A DNA stretch of 64,000 nucleotides from JAFKFH01 sp017307375 (GCA_965229335.1 OZ245874.1:6448001-6512000), one strand, 5' to 3'; counted from the first letter of the stretch, positions 50,679 to 60,292 are shown. Translations and numbers: made by a program. Notes: generated by a model from the sequence alone, not told the origin.

Positions 50679-51821
50679 TCAGGCCAGGCTGAGGATGGTG
50701 CCCGCGACCGCCTGGGCGCGGGGCACCAGCGTTTCCAGCCGGCAGAATTCGCGGTCGGTGTGCGGCTTGCCGCCGACCGGGCCGAGGCCGCACAGCGTCG
50801 GCACGCCGAGACTGGCGGTGAACCCGGAATCGGCACAGCCGCCGGTGAATTCGCCCTCGACCTCGAAGCCGATCTCGGCGGCGACCCGGCGATAGCGCGC
50901 CATCAGCTCGGCGGCGTGGCGCTCCTCCAGCGGCAGCATGACGTGGCCGCGCGTCAGCGTCGCGGTCGCGCCCGGCAGTTCCTCGGCCGCGACGATCGCC
51001 TCGATCCGGGCCATCACGTCGTCGAGCTGGGCCAGCGACATGACCCGCACGTCGATCTCGGCCCGCGCCGCCGGCGCCACCGTATTGACCGACACGCCGC
51101 CCGCGATCTTGCCGACGTTGATGGTCAGCCCGGTGGCATAGTCGGTCAGCGCATGCAGCTTGCGGATCTTGGCGGCCAGCACCTCGATCGCGCTGATGCC
51201 GTCGGCATGGGCCATGCCGGAATGGGCGGCGCGGCCGGCAACCTCGAGGATCAGCGTGGCCCCGCCCTTGCGCGAGGTGACCACGTTGCCGGTGATCCGC
51301 CCCGGCTCGGCATTCAGCACGGCCCGGGCATTGCGCGCCGCCGCCTCGATGAAGGGCCGGCCGGCGGCCGAACCGATCTCCTCGTCCGAGGTGAACAGCG
51401 CCCGCAGTGGAAACGGCGCCCCGCCGGCGCGGGCAAAGGCGCGCAGCACGAAGCAGTTCAGCACCAGACCCGATTTCATGTCGGCGACGCCCGGGCCGAA
51501 GGCAAGATCGCCGTCGCGGGTATAGCCGCGCGTCGCCACCGTGCCTTTCGGAAAGACGGTGTCGCGATGGCCCATCAGCAGGACATGGGCGCCCACGTCA
51601 CGGCCGGGCACCTGGGCTGCGAGCACGTCGCCGAACGCCGCGACCGGATGGCGATCGACCGCGACGCCATCCTCGGCCAGCAGTTCGGCGATCGCATCGG
51701 CCACCGCATCGGTACCGGCCTTGTCGTAGGAATTCGAATCGATGTCGACCAGCCGCTGCAGGAATTCCTCCATCGCCGGGCGCTGGGTGGCAAGCCAGCC
51801 GTAGACCGCCTCGCGGGTCAT
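50679..51821 (-). CDS. M20-family peptidase (CPG2-like)
   Basis: A 380-residue di-zinc peptidase of the M20/glutamate-carboxypeptidase type. Metal and catalytic residues are H85 (LMGHRDTVFP), D114 (GPGVADMKSG), E147/E148 (TSDEEIGS), E in NAEPG and H in KPHTDREF. It probably removes C-terminal Glu or hydrolyses dipeptides taken up by the ABC system upstream in the operon. The ATG at 51821 overlaps the stop of the second M20 gene, so they are coupled. Confidence 0.9.
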   Translation of the reverse strand: MTREAVYGWLATQRPAMEEFLQRLVDIDSNSYDKAGTDAVADAIAELLAEDGVAVDRHPVAAFGDVLAAQVPGRDVGAHVLLMGHRDTVFPKGTVATRGYTRDGDLAFGPGVADMKSGLVLNCFVLRAFARAGGAPFPLRALFTSDEEIGSAAGRPFIEAAARNARAVLNAEPGRITGNVVTSRKGGATLILEVAGRAAHSGMAHADGISAIEVLAAKIRKLHALTDYATGLTINVGKIAGGVSVNTVAPAARAEIDVRVMSLAQLDDVMARIEAIVAAEELPGATATLTRGHVMLPLEERHAAELMARYRRVAAEIGFEVEGEFTGGCADSGFTASLGVPTLCGLGPVGGKPHTDREFCRLETLVPRAQAVAGTILSLA

Positions 51822-53224
51822 GCGCGCCGCCGGCGCACGGCCTGGCCCTCCTCGCCCAGATCCCAGAACAGCCCGGCCATGATCTGCAAGGCCTCGCGCG
51901 CGACCGAACCCAGCAGATGTTCGTTGGGCGCATGCTGCGAGCAGGCCGGATAGGAATGCGGCACCCAGATCGTCGGCAGGCCCAGGATATCGGCAAAGAC
52001 GTCGTTGGGCAGCGAGCCGCCGAGATTGGGCAGCAGCGCCGGCTTCTTGCCGGTAGTCCGGGTCAGCGAGGCCAGCGCCCAGCCGACCCACGGGTCCTCG
52101 GGGTCGAGGCGCGTGGCGTTCATCGTCTCGATCCGGGCCGGCGAGACGGCGACCATGCCGAAGCCATGGGCGTCGAGATGGGCACGGATCGCCGGCACGA
52201 AGCTTGCGGGATCGCAGCCGACGACGAAGCGCAGCTGGCAATGGGCCGAGGCGCGCGGCGGCACGGCATTGACCGGGGCATCCGGATTGCCGGTGCGGAA
52301 GGCCAGCACCTCCAGCGCGTTCCAGGCCAGCACGCGCTCGGTCGGCGTCAGGCCCTTCTCGCCCCAGTCGGCATCGACGTCGGGATCGCCCGGACCGCCG
52401 CCGACCTCGATGTCGGCCAGGGCTGCGCGCACCGCGTTCGGGATCGGCGGCGGGCGCAGTGCCGCGATGCGGATGACGCCGTCACCGTCGACCATGCTGG
52501 CTATGGCATTGGCCAGCACGGTGCCGGGGTTGCGCAACAGCCCGCCCCAGTTGCCGGAATGGTGGCCACCGTCGCGCAGGTTGACGGTCAGATCGAAGTT
52601 GAAGCAGCCGCGCGAGCCCAGGAAGATGGTGGGCCGTGATGCCGCCAGCCGCGGCCCGTCCGAGGCGATCAGCAGGTCGGCCCGCAGCGCGTCGCGATGG
52701 GCGCGGGCAACGGCGGCAAGACCGGGCGATCCGGTCTCCTCGCCCATTTCCAGGATGACCTTGACGTTGAAGCCGAGCCTGCCGCCGCGCGCCTCGATCA
52801 CCTGGGCCAGCGCGGCTAGATTGATCGTGTGCTGGCCCTTGTTGTCGGCAGTGCCGCGGCCATAGAGGCGGTCGCCGTCGACCACGATCGACCAGGGCGA
52901 CAGGCCCTGGCGCCACTGCGCGTCGTAGCCGCGCACCACGTCGCCATGGCCGTAGGTCAGCACGGTCGGCAGGGCCGGATCCTCGATCCGCTCGCCCAGC
53001 AGGAACGGGCCGAAGCCGTCGACCGGATTGGCGACGATCCGGCTGGTGAAGCCGAGACGGCCAAGCGCCGGCGCGATCTCGTCCGCGAGATAGGCCCGCA
53101 GCGGTTCGGCGCGATCGGCTTCCTGGCTTTCGGTGCGGAAACCGACGCGACGATCGAGTTCGGCAAGAAAGCCGCCGTCGTCGAAATGGCGGGCGGCGGC
53201 GTCGATGGCAGCCTGGCGGGTCAT
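51818..53224 (-). CDS. M20-family metallopeptidase (long form)
   Basis: A 468-residue M20 peptidase with H93 (LTYGHGDVVRG), D127 (YGRGTADNKGQ), E162/E163 (EMGEETGSPG), D in SDGPR and H in the C-terminal SQHAPNEH. The length and the GRGTADNKGQH motif are typical of the dipeptidase/acetylornithine-deacetylase-like subgroup with a lid domain. It sits between the ABC ATPases and the CPG2-like gene, overlapping both by four bases. It should act on the imported peptide. Confidence 0.9.
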   Translation of the reverse strand: MTRQAAIDAAARHFDDGGFLAELDRRVGFRTESQEADRAEPLRAYLADEIAPALGRLGFTSRIVANPVDGFGPFLLGERIEDPALPTVLTYGHGDVVRGYDAQWRQGLSPWSIVVDGDRLYGRGTADNKGQHTINLAALAQVIEARGGRLGFNVKVILEMGEETGSPGLAAVARAHRDALRADLLIASDGPRLAASRPTIFLGSRGCFNFDLTVNLRDGGHHSGNWGGLLRNPGTVLANAIASMVDGDGVIRIAALRPPPIPNAVRAALADIEVGGGPGDPDVDADWGEKGLTPTERVLAWNALEVLAFRTGNPDAPVNAVPPRASAHCQLRFVVGCDPASFVPAIRAHLDAHGFGMVAVSPARIETMNATRLDPEDPWVGWALASLTRTTGKKPALLPNLGGSLPNDVFADILGLPTIWVPHSYPACSQHAPNEHLLGSVAREALQIMAGLFWDLGEEGQAVRRRRA

Positions 53225-54192
53225 GGCGCGGAACCTTGTTCGAGGGGGAAGTGACAGGAAACCGTGCCGCCGGGCGTGCCGGTGGGCTGCGGCACCTCGA
53301 TGCGACAGCGTTCTGCGGCAAGGGTGCAACGCGGATGGAAGCTGCAGCCCGGCGGTGGCGAGATCGGATTGGGAAAGCTGCCGCCCAGGCCCGGATCGGG
53401 TACGCCCAGCCCGGGTTCCGGGGTCAGCACCGAGGCCAGCAGCGCCCTGGTATAGGCATGGCGCGGATGCGCGAACAGGCTGGCCCGGTCGGCCTGTTCG
53501 ACCAGCCGCCCGAGATACATGACGGCCACCCGGTCGGCGAGATGCTCGACGACGGCGAGGTTGTGGCTGATGAACAGGTAGGTCAAGCCGAACTCGCGGC
53601 GCAGCGTGACCAGCAGGTTCAGGATCTGCGCCTGGACGGAGACGTCGAGGGCCGAGGTCGGCTCGTCGCAGATGACGACGTCCGGCCGCATGACCAGCGC
53701 GCGCGCGATCGCCACGCGCTGGCGCTGGCCGCCCGACATCTGGTTCGGATAGGCGTCAGCATGCCGCCGGGCGAGCCCCACGACGTCGAGCATTTCGGCC
53801 ACGCGGGCCCGGCGTTCCTCGGGCGTGCCGATGCCGTGCACCACCAGCGGCAGAGCGACGATCTGGCTCACCGTCTTGCGCGGGTTCAACGACGAATAGG
53901 GGTCCTGGAAGATCGGCTGGATGCGGCGGGCCATGGCCCGGCGGCGCGACGCGTCCAGCACCTCGCCGTCGACCAGGATCTGGCCTGCCGTGGGAGCGAG
54001 CAGGCCGAGCAGCATGCGGGCGATCGTGGTCTTGCCGCTGCCCGACTCGCCGACCAGGGCCAGCGTCTCGCCGCGCCGGATCGTCAGGTCGACGCCGTCG
54101 ACCGCGACCAGGCTTGCCGGCTTGGCGAACATGCCCCGGCTGATCGGATAGACCTTGCGCACGCCACGCAGTTCGAGGACGGCCTTGTCCAT
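53221..54192 (-). CDS. peptide ABC transporter ATPase (OppF/DppF-like)
   Basis: A 323-residue ABC ATPase with Walker A GESGSGKT, signature MSGGQRQRV and Walker B VVICDEPTSAL. The C-terminal oligopeptide extension has the HPRHAYTRALLASVL motif and the four-Cys-like FHPRCTLAAERC cluster, which may bind an iron-sulfur cluster as in some OppD/F proteins. The start shares one base with the stop of the OppD-like gene. Confidence 0.93.
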   Translation of the reverse strand: MDKAVLELRGVRKVYPISRGMFAKPASLVAVDGVDLTIRRGETLALVGESGSGKTTIARMLLGLLAPTAGQILVDGEVLDASRRRAMARRIQPIFQDPYSSLNPRKTVSQIVALPLVVHGIGTPEERRARVAEMLDVVGLARRHADAYPNQMSGGQRQRVAIARALVMRPDVVICDEPTSALDVSVQAQILNLLVTLRREFGLTYLFISHNLAVVEHLADRVAVMYLGRLVEQADRASLFAHPRHAYTRALLASVLTPEPGLGVPDPGLGGSFPNPISPPPGCSFHPRCTLAAERCRIEVPQPTGTPGGTVSCHFPLEQGSAP

Positions 54193-55160
54193 CACGCGGC
54201 CCCCACGCAACGCACCGCCTGCCCGGCCAGGCCCTGCCGCCACGGCACCGGGCTGGCGCAGGCGTCGCGCGCCTCGCCGCAGCGATTGCGGAAGGCGCAG
54301 CCTTCGAGCCGGCCGGTCAGGCTGGGGACGATGCCCGGGATCGATCCCAGCATCTCGCCCGGCCGGGTGCGGCCGGGCACCGGGATGCAGGCGAGCAGCC
54401 CGCGGGTATAGGGGTGAGACGGAGCGGCGAACAGCGAAGCGACCGGACCGGTCTCGACGATCTCGCCGGCATACATCACCGCGACCCGGTCGGCGACGCG
54501 GGCGACGACGCCGAGGTCGTGGGTGATCAGCACCACCGCCATGCCGAATTCCTGCTGCAGTTCGCGCAGCAGGTGCAGGATCTGCGCCTGGATGGTGACG
54601 TCGAGCGCCGTGGTCGGTTCGTCGGCGATGATCAGCTCGGGGCCGCACATCAGTGCCATCGCGATCATGACGCGCTGGCGCAGCCCGCCCGAAAGCTGAT
54701 GCGGATACTGGCCCAGCCGGCTTGCCGCGGCGGTGATGCCGACGCGTTCAAGCAGGTGGACGGCCCGGTCGCGTGCCTGGGCCGCAGTCACCTTGCGATG
54801 GCGCGACAGCGCCTCGGTCAGCTGGTTGCCGATGGTATAGGCCGGGTTCAGCGACGTCATCGGTTCCTGGAAGATCATCGCCATGCGGTTGCCGCGCAGG
54901 TCGGCCATCCGCCGTTCCGGCAGCGTGGTGAGCTCCGCGCCGGCAAAACGCAGCGCAGCGGCACGACGGCGCGCCCGCGACGGCAGCAGGCCCATCAGCG
55001 CCAGCGACGTCAGCGACTTGCCGCAGCCGGATTCGCCGACGAGACAGACCAGTTCGCCGCGATCGACATGGAAATCGATGCCGCGCACGGCATGCAGCGT
55101 GCCGTGACCCAGCGGAATGTCGACATGGAGGTCGCGGACCTCGAGCAGGTGATCTGTCAT
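54192..55160 (-). CDS. peptide ABC transporter ATPase (OppD/DppD-like)
   Basis: A 322-residue ABC ATPase with Walker A GESGCGKS, signature LSGGLRQRV and Walker B LIIADEPTTAL. The C-terminal end (FAAPSHPYTRGLLACIP...FRNRCGEARDAC) carries the oligopeptide extension. The ATG at 55160 is used, because the upstream extension to 55193 is not conserved. It lies 4 bases from the permease gene. It pairs with the OppF-like protein. Confidence 0.93.
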   Translation of the reverse strand: MTDHLLEVRDLHVDIPLGHGTLHAVRGIDFHVDRGELVCLVGESGCGKSLTSLALMGLLPSRARRRAAALRFAGAELTTLPERRMADLRGNRMAMIFQEPMTSLNPAYTIGNQLTEALSRHRKVTAAQARDRAVHLLERVGITAAASRLGQYPHQLSGGLRQRVMIAMALMCGPELIIADEPTTALDVTIQAQILHLLRELQQEFGMAVVLITHDLGVVARVADRVAVMYAGEIVETGPVASLFAAPSHPYTRGLLACIPVPGRTRPGEMLGSIPGIVPSLTGRLEGCAFRNRCGEARDACASPVPWRQGLAGQAVRCVGAA

Positions 55161-55164
55161 CGCG

Positions 55165-56061
55165 TCAGTTCCGGTTTTCCGGCGCGGTGGCATCGCGGAT
55201 GCCGTCGCCGACGAGATTGATGGCCAGGACGAGGATCAGCAGCGTCACGCCGGGAATGGCGATCACCCAGGGCGAAAAGAACATGTACTGCTTGCCCTCG
55301 GCGATCATCAGCCCCCAGGAGGGTGCCGGCGGCGGCACGCCGAGGCCGAGGAACGACAGCGTCGCCTCGAGCAGGATGGCATGCGCCATTTCCAGCGTCG
55401 CGACCACGATCAGCGCGTTCAGGATGTTGGGCAGCAGCTCGGACAGCAGGATACGTGTCGTCGAGCAGCCGATCGCCTGGGCCGCCGCGATGTAGTCGCC
55501 ATGGCAGACCTGCATCGTGGCGCTGCGGGTGACGACGGCGAAGCGATCCCACAGCAGGAAGCCCAGCACCAGGATGACGACCTGCAGCGATCCGCCAACC
55601 AGCGAGGCGACGGCCAGCGCCACCAGGACCACCGGCATGGCCAGTCGCGTGGTGATCAGGTAGTTGATCACCGCGTCGGTACGGCCGCCGAAATAGCCGG
55701 CCAGCACCCCCAGCGTCGTGCCGATCAGGCCCGAGATGACGGTCGCCGACAGGCCGATGATCAGCGACAGGCGGCTGCCGTAGATCAGCCGGCTGAGATA
55801 GTCGCGGCCGAGCTTGTCGGTGCCGAGGACATGTTCCCAGGTTCCCTTGGCATGCCAGATCGGCGGGATCAGCCGGCGCGACAGGTTCTGGGCATAGGGA
55901 TCGTGCGGCGCCAGCAGCGGCGCGAAGATCGCCACCAGCGCGACCAGGACGAGGATGATGCCGCCGAGCATCAGGCCGTGATGGCCGAAGACGCGGCGCA
56001 TCGCGGTGGCAAACACCGAGCGGGGCGGCAGATGGTCGGAAAGCGGAAGGGTCGCGGTCAT
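55165..56061 (-). CDS. peptide ABC transporter permease (OppC/DppC-like)
   Basis: A 298-residue permease with the OppC N-terminus (FATAMRRVFGHHGLMLGGIILVLVALVAIFAPLL) and five or six more helices. The EAA-loop (MQVCHGDYIAAAQAIGCSTTRILLSELLPNILNALIVVATLEM) contacts the ATPases. It ends one base before the OppB-like gene starts and is part of the five-gene transporter set. Confidence 0.93.
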   Translation of the reverse strand: MTATLPLSDHLPPRSVFATAMRRVFGHHGLMLGGIILVLVALVAIFAPLLAPHDPYAQNLSRRLIPPIWHAKGTWEHVLGTDKLGRDYLSRLIYGSRLSLIIGLSATVISGLIGTTLGVLAGYFGGRTDAVINYLITTRLAMPVVLVALAVASLVGGSLQVVILVLGFLLWDRFAVVTRSATMQVCHGDYIAAAQAIGCSTTRILLSELLPNILNALIVVATLEMAHAILLEATLSFLGLGVPPPAPSWGLMIAEGKQYMFFSPWVIAIPGVTLLILVLAINLVGDGIRDATAPENRN

Positions 56062-56062
56062 G

Positions 56063-56980
56063 TCAGCGCACCCGGATGCGCGGATCGATCGCCGCGTTGA
56101 GGAGATCGGCGCCGAGCGTCAGCAGGATATAGATCGATGCGAGGATCAGGACGATCGCCTGCATCACCGGATAGTCGTTGCGGGCGATCGCTTCCCAGGC
56201 GAGATAGCCCAGGCCGTGCAGCGAGAACACCGCCTCGATGACGAGCGAACCGCCGAGCATGAAGCCGAGCTGAACCGCAGCCAGCGCGATCACCGGGATG
56301 ATCGCGTTGCGCAGGGCATGCTTGAACATGATCGTGCCCGTCCGCAGGCCCTTGGCGCGGGCCGTGCGGATATAGTCGGATCCGAGCACGTCGAGCATGC
56401 CGGTCCGGGTCAGCCGCATGATCGCGGGCGTCGCATAGTAGCCGAGCGCGACCACCGGCAGGATGAAACCCTGCCAGCTGTCGGCACCGGAGGCCGGCAG
56501 CCAGCGCAGTTGCACCGAGAAGACGATGATCAGCGTCAGGCCGAACCAGAAGCTCGGCATCGCCTGGCCGAGTACCGCGATCACCAGCGCCAGGCGATCG
56601 ATCCAGCTGTCGCGCTTGATCGCGGCGATCACCCCGAGCGGAATGGCGACGATCAGCGCGAAGGCCAGCGCCAGGCCGCCCAGGATCATGGTGACCGGCA
56701 GGCGCGAGGCGATCAGGTCGATCACCCGGTCCTGGAAATAATAGGACCGGCCGAAATCGAGCTGCACCGCATGCCATAGCCAGTCGGCGAACTGGGTGAC
56801 CAGCGGGCGATCCAGGCCGTATTGCTTGCGCACGGCCTCGATCTGGGCGGCGGTGGCTTCCGGCCCGGCGATCGACGTGGCGAGATCGCCCGACAGATGC
56901 AGCAGCAGGAAACAGGCGAGCGACACGGTGAACGCCACCGCGATCGCCACGCCCAGTCGGCGCAGCGCGAACCGCAACAT
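56063..56980 (-). CDS. peptide ABC transporter permease (OppB/DppB-like)
   Basis: A 305-residue permease with the OppB N-terminus (LRFALRRLGVAIAVAFTVSLACFLLLHL), a periplasmic loop and about five further helices. The EAA-loop near residue 205 reads RTARAKGLRTGTIMFKHALRNAIIPVIALAAVQLG. It follows the binding-protein gene by 10 bases and forms the membrane channel with the OppC-like protein. Confidence 0.93.
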   Translation of the reverse strand: MLRFALRRLGVAIAVAFTVSLACFLLLHLSGDLATSIAGPEATAAQIEAVRKQYGLDRPLVTQFADWLWHAVQLDFGRSYYFQDRVIDLIASRLPVTMILGGLALAFALIVAIPLGVIAAIKRDSWIDRLALVIAVLGQAMPSFWFGLTLIIVFSVQLRWLPASGADSWQGFILPVVALGYYATPAIMRLTRTGMLDVLGSDYIRTARAKGLRTGTIMFKHALRNAIIPVIALAAVQLGFMLGGSLVIEAVFSLHGLGYLAWEAIARNDYPVMQAIVLILASIYILLTLGADLLNAAIDPRIRVR

Positions 56981-56990
56981 GACGCGTCGC

Positions 56991-58511
56991 TTACTTCCAG
57001 CTGCTCATGTAGAAGCGCGGCAGTTCGTCGGGGAAGGCCTGGAACTGCAGCTTGTCGGTGAAGACGTAGTCGGTCGAATAGGAGAACAGCGGCAGCCAGT
57101 AGACCTCGTCCGATATCCGCTTCAGTGCCGTGCGATAGAGCGCGAGCCGCTTTTCGGGATCGACCGTCGCATCGGCCTCGGTCAGCGTCTTGATGACCTC
57201 GGGATCCTTCGAAGTGTCGTCCTCGCCGCCCTTGAAGTAGACGCCGGTCGATGCAGAGGCGTCATTGACCGAGAACGAGCCCCAGGTGTTGAACACCAGC
57301 GGCACGGTGCCGGCGCGCAGGTTCTCGCGCATCGCGGCGTATTTGAGGAAGTTCAGCTTGGCATCGATGCCGACGGCCTTCAGGTAGCCGACCATGGCCT
57401 CGGCATAGTCGCGCTCGCGATAGGCCTGGATCTCGGTCTTGAAGCCCTGGGGATAACCGGCGGCGGCCAGCAGTTCCTTGGCCTTCTTGGGATTGTATTC
57501 GTACTTCGTGACCGCGTTCTGGTCGCAGCCGGTCTGGCTGGGGAAGCAGGCGGCGTGCATGACGTTCGAGCCGCCGCCGACGAGGTTGTCGACCATCGAC
57601 TTGCGGTCGATCGCCATCGCCACCGCCTGGCGCACGCGGAGATCCTTGAACGGCGAATTGGCGCTGGACGTCCCGCGCGAATCGAAGGCGACATAGCCGA
57701 TACGCATCGATTCGGCCGACAACACGCTGATGCCGGGCGCGGACTTCATGGCCATCGCCTGGTCGTGCGGCACCCGCCAGGTCCAGTCGATCGCGCCGGT
57801 CATCAGCGCGGCGACGCGCGATTCGCTGTCCGGCATGATGCGGAATTCGAGCTTGCCGATCTTCGGCTTGGGGATCGGGCTGTCGGCGAAATAGCCGTCG
57901 AAGCGCTCGAGCTTGACACCCTTGCCGCTGGCGACCGCGGTGATGCGGTAGGGGCCGGAGCCGACCGGCGCCTTGGAGAATCCCTCCAGCCCGACCTGCT
58001 GGAAATACTTCGCCGGATAGATCGGCGTCGGGCCCGAGAGATATTCGAGGGCCGCGGGGAACGCTTCCTTCAGGTGGATGCGGACCTTGTAGTCGTCGAG
58101 CTTCTCGGCCGACTTGATCCAGTCGACGTTCTGCTTGGTCACCACCTTCGATTCCGGCTTCTGCACGTAGTTGAACGTGAAGACGACGTCGTCGGCGGTC
58201 AGCGTGTCGCCGTTGTGGAACTTGACCCCGCGGCGCAGCTCGACATCGAGGGTCTTCGGGTCGACCCAGGTCCAGGACGTCGCCAGATAGGGCTTGTACT
58301 TGCCGTCGGCCGGGTCGGCATAGACCAGCGTGTCCCAGGCATGGCGCGAGAGGATCACGCCCTCGCGAAGATTGTTGTGATAGGGGCTGACGTTCTCCGG
58401 CTCGCTGTCGGAAGCGTAGACCAGCGTGTCGTCGGCCTTGCCGGCCATGGCGGCGGCGGGAACCAGGGCGACGATGGCAACGCCGAGCGCGAGCAGACCA
58501 CGGATGATCAT
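56991..58511 (-). CDS. peptide ABC transporter substrate-binding protein
   Basis: A 506-residue SBP_bac_5 protein. The Sec signal peptide (LLALGVAIVALVPAAAMAG) cleaves near residue 23. The family motif VELRRGVKFHNGDTLTADDVVFTFNY is at about 85-110. The ATG at 58511 has GAGAGG upstream. It is the first gene of the transporter-peptidase operon reaching 50679. The M20 peptidases at the end suggest that its ligand is a short peptide or N-acyl amino acid. It is not closely similar to the two other binding proteins in the window in its N-terminal part. Confidence 0.92.
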   Translation of the reverse strand: MIIRGLLALGVAIVALVPAAAMAGKADDTLVYASDSEPENVSPYHNNLREGVILSRHAWDTLVYADPADGKYKPYLATSWTWVDPKTLDVELRRGVKFHNGDTLTADDVVFTFNYVQKPESKVVTKQNVDWIKSAEKLDDYKVRIHLKEAFPAALEYLSGPTPIYPAKYFQQVGLEGFSKAPVGSGPYRITAVASGKGVKLERFDGYFADSPIPKPKIGKLEFRIMPDSESRVAALMTGAIDWTWRVPHDQAMAMKSAPGISVLSAESMRIGYVAFDSRGTSSANSPFKDLRVRQAVAMAIDRKSMVDNLVGGGSNVMHAACFPSQTGCDQNAVTKYEYNPKKAKELLAAAGYPQGFKTEIQAYRERDYAEAMVGYLKAVGIDAKLNFLKYAAMRENLRAGTVPLVFNTWGSFSVNDASASTGVYFKGGEDDTSKDPEVIKTLTEADATVDPEKRLALYRTALKRISDEVYWLPLFSYSTDYVFTDKLQFQAFPDELPRFYMSSWK

Positions 58512-58659
58512 GACGAGTACCTCTCCTGCATCTGTTGTCGGGCCTTTTGAGGCCAATTTTTATGCACCTGTCTCCAGTGATAGTGATTTTGGCAGCGCGT
58601 GATCACAATTATAATGTTTGGAAGTTTCCGTTGCCAAATCGGCAAGGCATGCTGACGCC
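58512..58659. promoter_or_regulatory. divergent promoter region, peptide operon / LysR gene
   Basis: A 148-base AT-rich gap. It contains the short palindrome GTGATCAC (near 58600-58607) and the dyad TTTGG...CCAAA (58616-58620 and ~58634-58638), of the T-N11-A kind used by LysR proteins. The promoters of both divergent units must lie here; exact -35/-10 boxes are not clear. Confidence 0.45.
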
Positions 58660-59553
58660 ATGCTCGATGTCGGCCTGCGCTATTTTCTCGAAGTGGCCCG
58701 CTGCGGCTCGATCAGCGGCGCGTCTGCCCGGCTCAACGTCGCCTCCTCGGCGATCAGCCGCCAGATTGCCAAGCTGGAGGAAGAGGTGGGGGCGGTACTG
58801 TTCGAACGCCGGCCGCGCGGCATGGCGCTCAGCCCGGCGGGGCGACTGCTTGCCGACTATGCGCGCCGCACCGCGCTGGAGGCCGACCGCGCGATCGCCG
58901 AAATCCGCGAACTGCCGAACCTGAACCAGGGCATCGTCAAGGTCGCGGCGATGGAGGGCAGCGCGATGGACCTGCTGCCGCACGCGTTCCGCACCTTCAA
59001 CCAGAAGCACGCCGGCGTGCGCTTCGACCTGACCGTCCAGTCGCCGGGCCTGGTCGCGCGCCGGGTGCGCGAGGGCGAGGCCGATATCGGCATCACCTTC
59101 AGCCTGGCGCCCGAGCGCGACATCCGCGTCGAATATGCGTTGCGCGCGCCCGTCCTGGCGCTGATGTCGTCGGACCACCCGCTGGCCGGCCGCAAGGCAA
59201 TCTCGATCACCGAGATGAAGGACCATCCGATCGCGCTGCCGACGCCCGACACGACGCTGCGCCAACTGTTCGACCTCACCTGCGCGGCCGAAGGCCTGCT
59301 GATCGAGCCGGTCCTGACCTGCAACTACATGCCGACCCTGAACAGCTTCGCCCGCGCCGGCGGCGGCATCGCGCTGACCGGCCGGCTGTCGGTCGCCCGC
59401 CGCCTGCGCAGCGACGGCCTGGCGCTGGTGCCGATCGCCAATCCGGGCATGCAGGAACGCCGCGTCGAAATCCAGACGATGGCCGGCCGCACCCTGCCCC
59501 ATGCCGTCAAGGCATTTCTCGACCATCTGATCGCCGAGATCGAGACGCTGTGA
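58660..59553 (+). CDS. LysR-family regulator of the peptide operon
   Basis: A 297-residue regulator. The winged helix (LDVGLRYFLEVARCGSISGASARLNVASSAISRQIAKLEEEVGAVLFERRPRGMALS) is followed by an effector domain (IVKVAAMEGSAMDLLPHAFRTFNQKHAGVRFDLTVQSPG). It diverges from the five-component ABC transporter and two M20 peptidase genes, so it most likely controls them. The effector may be an amino acid or peptide. The ATG at 58660 gives the standard LysR start; an earlier in-frame ATG at 58618 is less likely. Confidence 0.88.
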   Translation: MLDVGLRYFLEVARCGSISGASARLNVASSAISRQIAKLEEEVGAVLFERRPRGMALSPAGRLLADYARRTALEADRAIAEIRELPNLNQGIVKVAAMEGSAMDLLPHAFRTFNQKHAGVRFDLTVQSPGLVARRVREGEADIGITFSLAPERDIRVEYALRAPVLALMSSDHPLAGRKAISITEMKDHPIALPTPDTTLRQLFDLTCAAEGLLIEPVLTCNYMPTLNSFARAGGGIALTGRLSVARRLRSDGLALVPIANPGMQERRVEIQTMAGRTLPHAVKAFLDHLIAEIETL

Positions 59554-59556
59554 GGC

Positions 59557-59579
59557 GACGGCGGAACGAAGCCGCCGTC
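59557..59579. terminator. weak hairpin between LysR and glutathione transferase genes
   Basis: GACGGCGG (59557-59564) and CCGCCGTC (59572-59579) form an 8-bp stem just after the LysR stop, between two convergent genes. No T-run follows on either strand, so termination here may be weak or factor-dependent. Confidence 0.4.
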
Positions 59580-59598
59580 CCGGCAAGACCGGCGTTGC

Positions 59599-60225
59599 TC
59601 AGCGCGCCATCGCGTACGGACCGCCGCGTTCCAGCGCCGCCTGGTAGGCCGGACGCTGGTGCAGGCGCTTGATCCAGCCGTCCATCGCCGGATAGGCACC
59701 GCGCAGGCCGAAGGCGCCGGCCACCTCGGCGACGAAGCTCATCTGGATGTCGGCGCCGGTGAAATCGTCGCCCAGCAGGAACTGCCTGCCCGCCAGTGCC
59801 CGATCGACAAAGCCGAGATGATTGGCCAGTTCGGCATCGATGCGCGGGCGAAGCGGGGCGGCCGCCTCGCCGAGCCGGCCGGTGTAGAGATGCAGCATCA
59901 ACGGCAGCATGGCCGAGCCCTCGGCATAATGCAGCCACTGGACGTAGCTGTCATAGGCTGCGGTCTCGGGCGCCGGCTGCAGCCGGCCGCCGCCATGCCG
60001 GCGGATGACGTAGTCGATGATCGCGCCCGATTCGTGGACGGTGCGGTCGCCGTCGGTGATGACCGGCGACTTGCCCAGCGGATGGATCGCCTTGAGCTCT
60101 TCGGTGGCCAGCCGGGTCTGGGGATCGCGCTGGTACTTCCTGATCTCGTAGGGCAGCGACAGTTCCTCGAGGAGCCACAGAATCCGCTCGGAACGCGAAT
60201 CGTTCAGGTGATGGACGATGATCAT
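59599..60225 (-). CDS. glutathione S-transferase family protein
   Basis: A 208-residue protein with a thioredoxin-fold N-terminus (MIIVHHLNDSRSERILWLLEELSLPYEIRKY) carrying the GSH-binding GKSPVITDGD and ESGAIIDYVIRR segments. A helical C-terminal domain with FTGADIQMSFVAEVAG follows. Ser at position 10 (NDSRSERILW) is the likely catalytic residue, as in bacterial theta/beta-like enzymes. It is monocistronic and convergent with the LysR gene. The substrate is unknown. Confidence 0.9.
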   Translation of the reverse strand: MIIVHHLNDSRSERILWLLEELSLPYEIRKYQRDPQTRLATEELKAIHPLGKSPVITDGDRTVHESGAIIDYVIRRHGGGRLQPAPETAAYDSYVQWLHYAEGSAMLPLMLHLYTGRLGEAAAPLRPRIDAELANHLGFVDRALAGRQFLLGDDFTGADIQMSFVAEVAGAFGLRGAYPAMDGWIKRLHQRPAYQAALERGGPYAMAR

Positions 60226-60292
60226 GGAAGCTCCTGTCGCCTTTTGACGCGCGACTATGGCCTCGGGCCGGGCACCGCGTCCACCGCCAACG

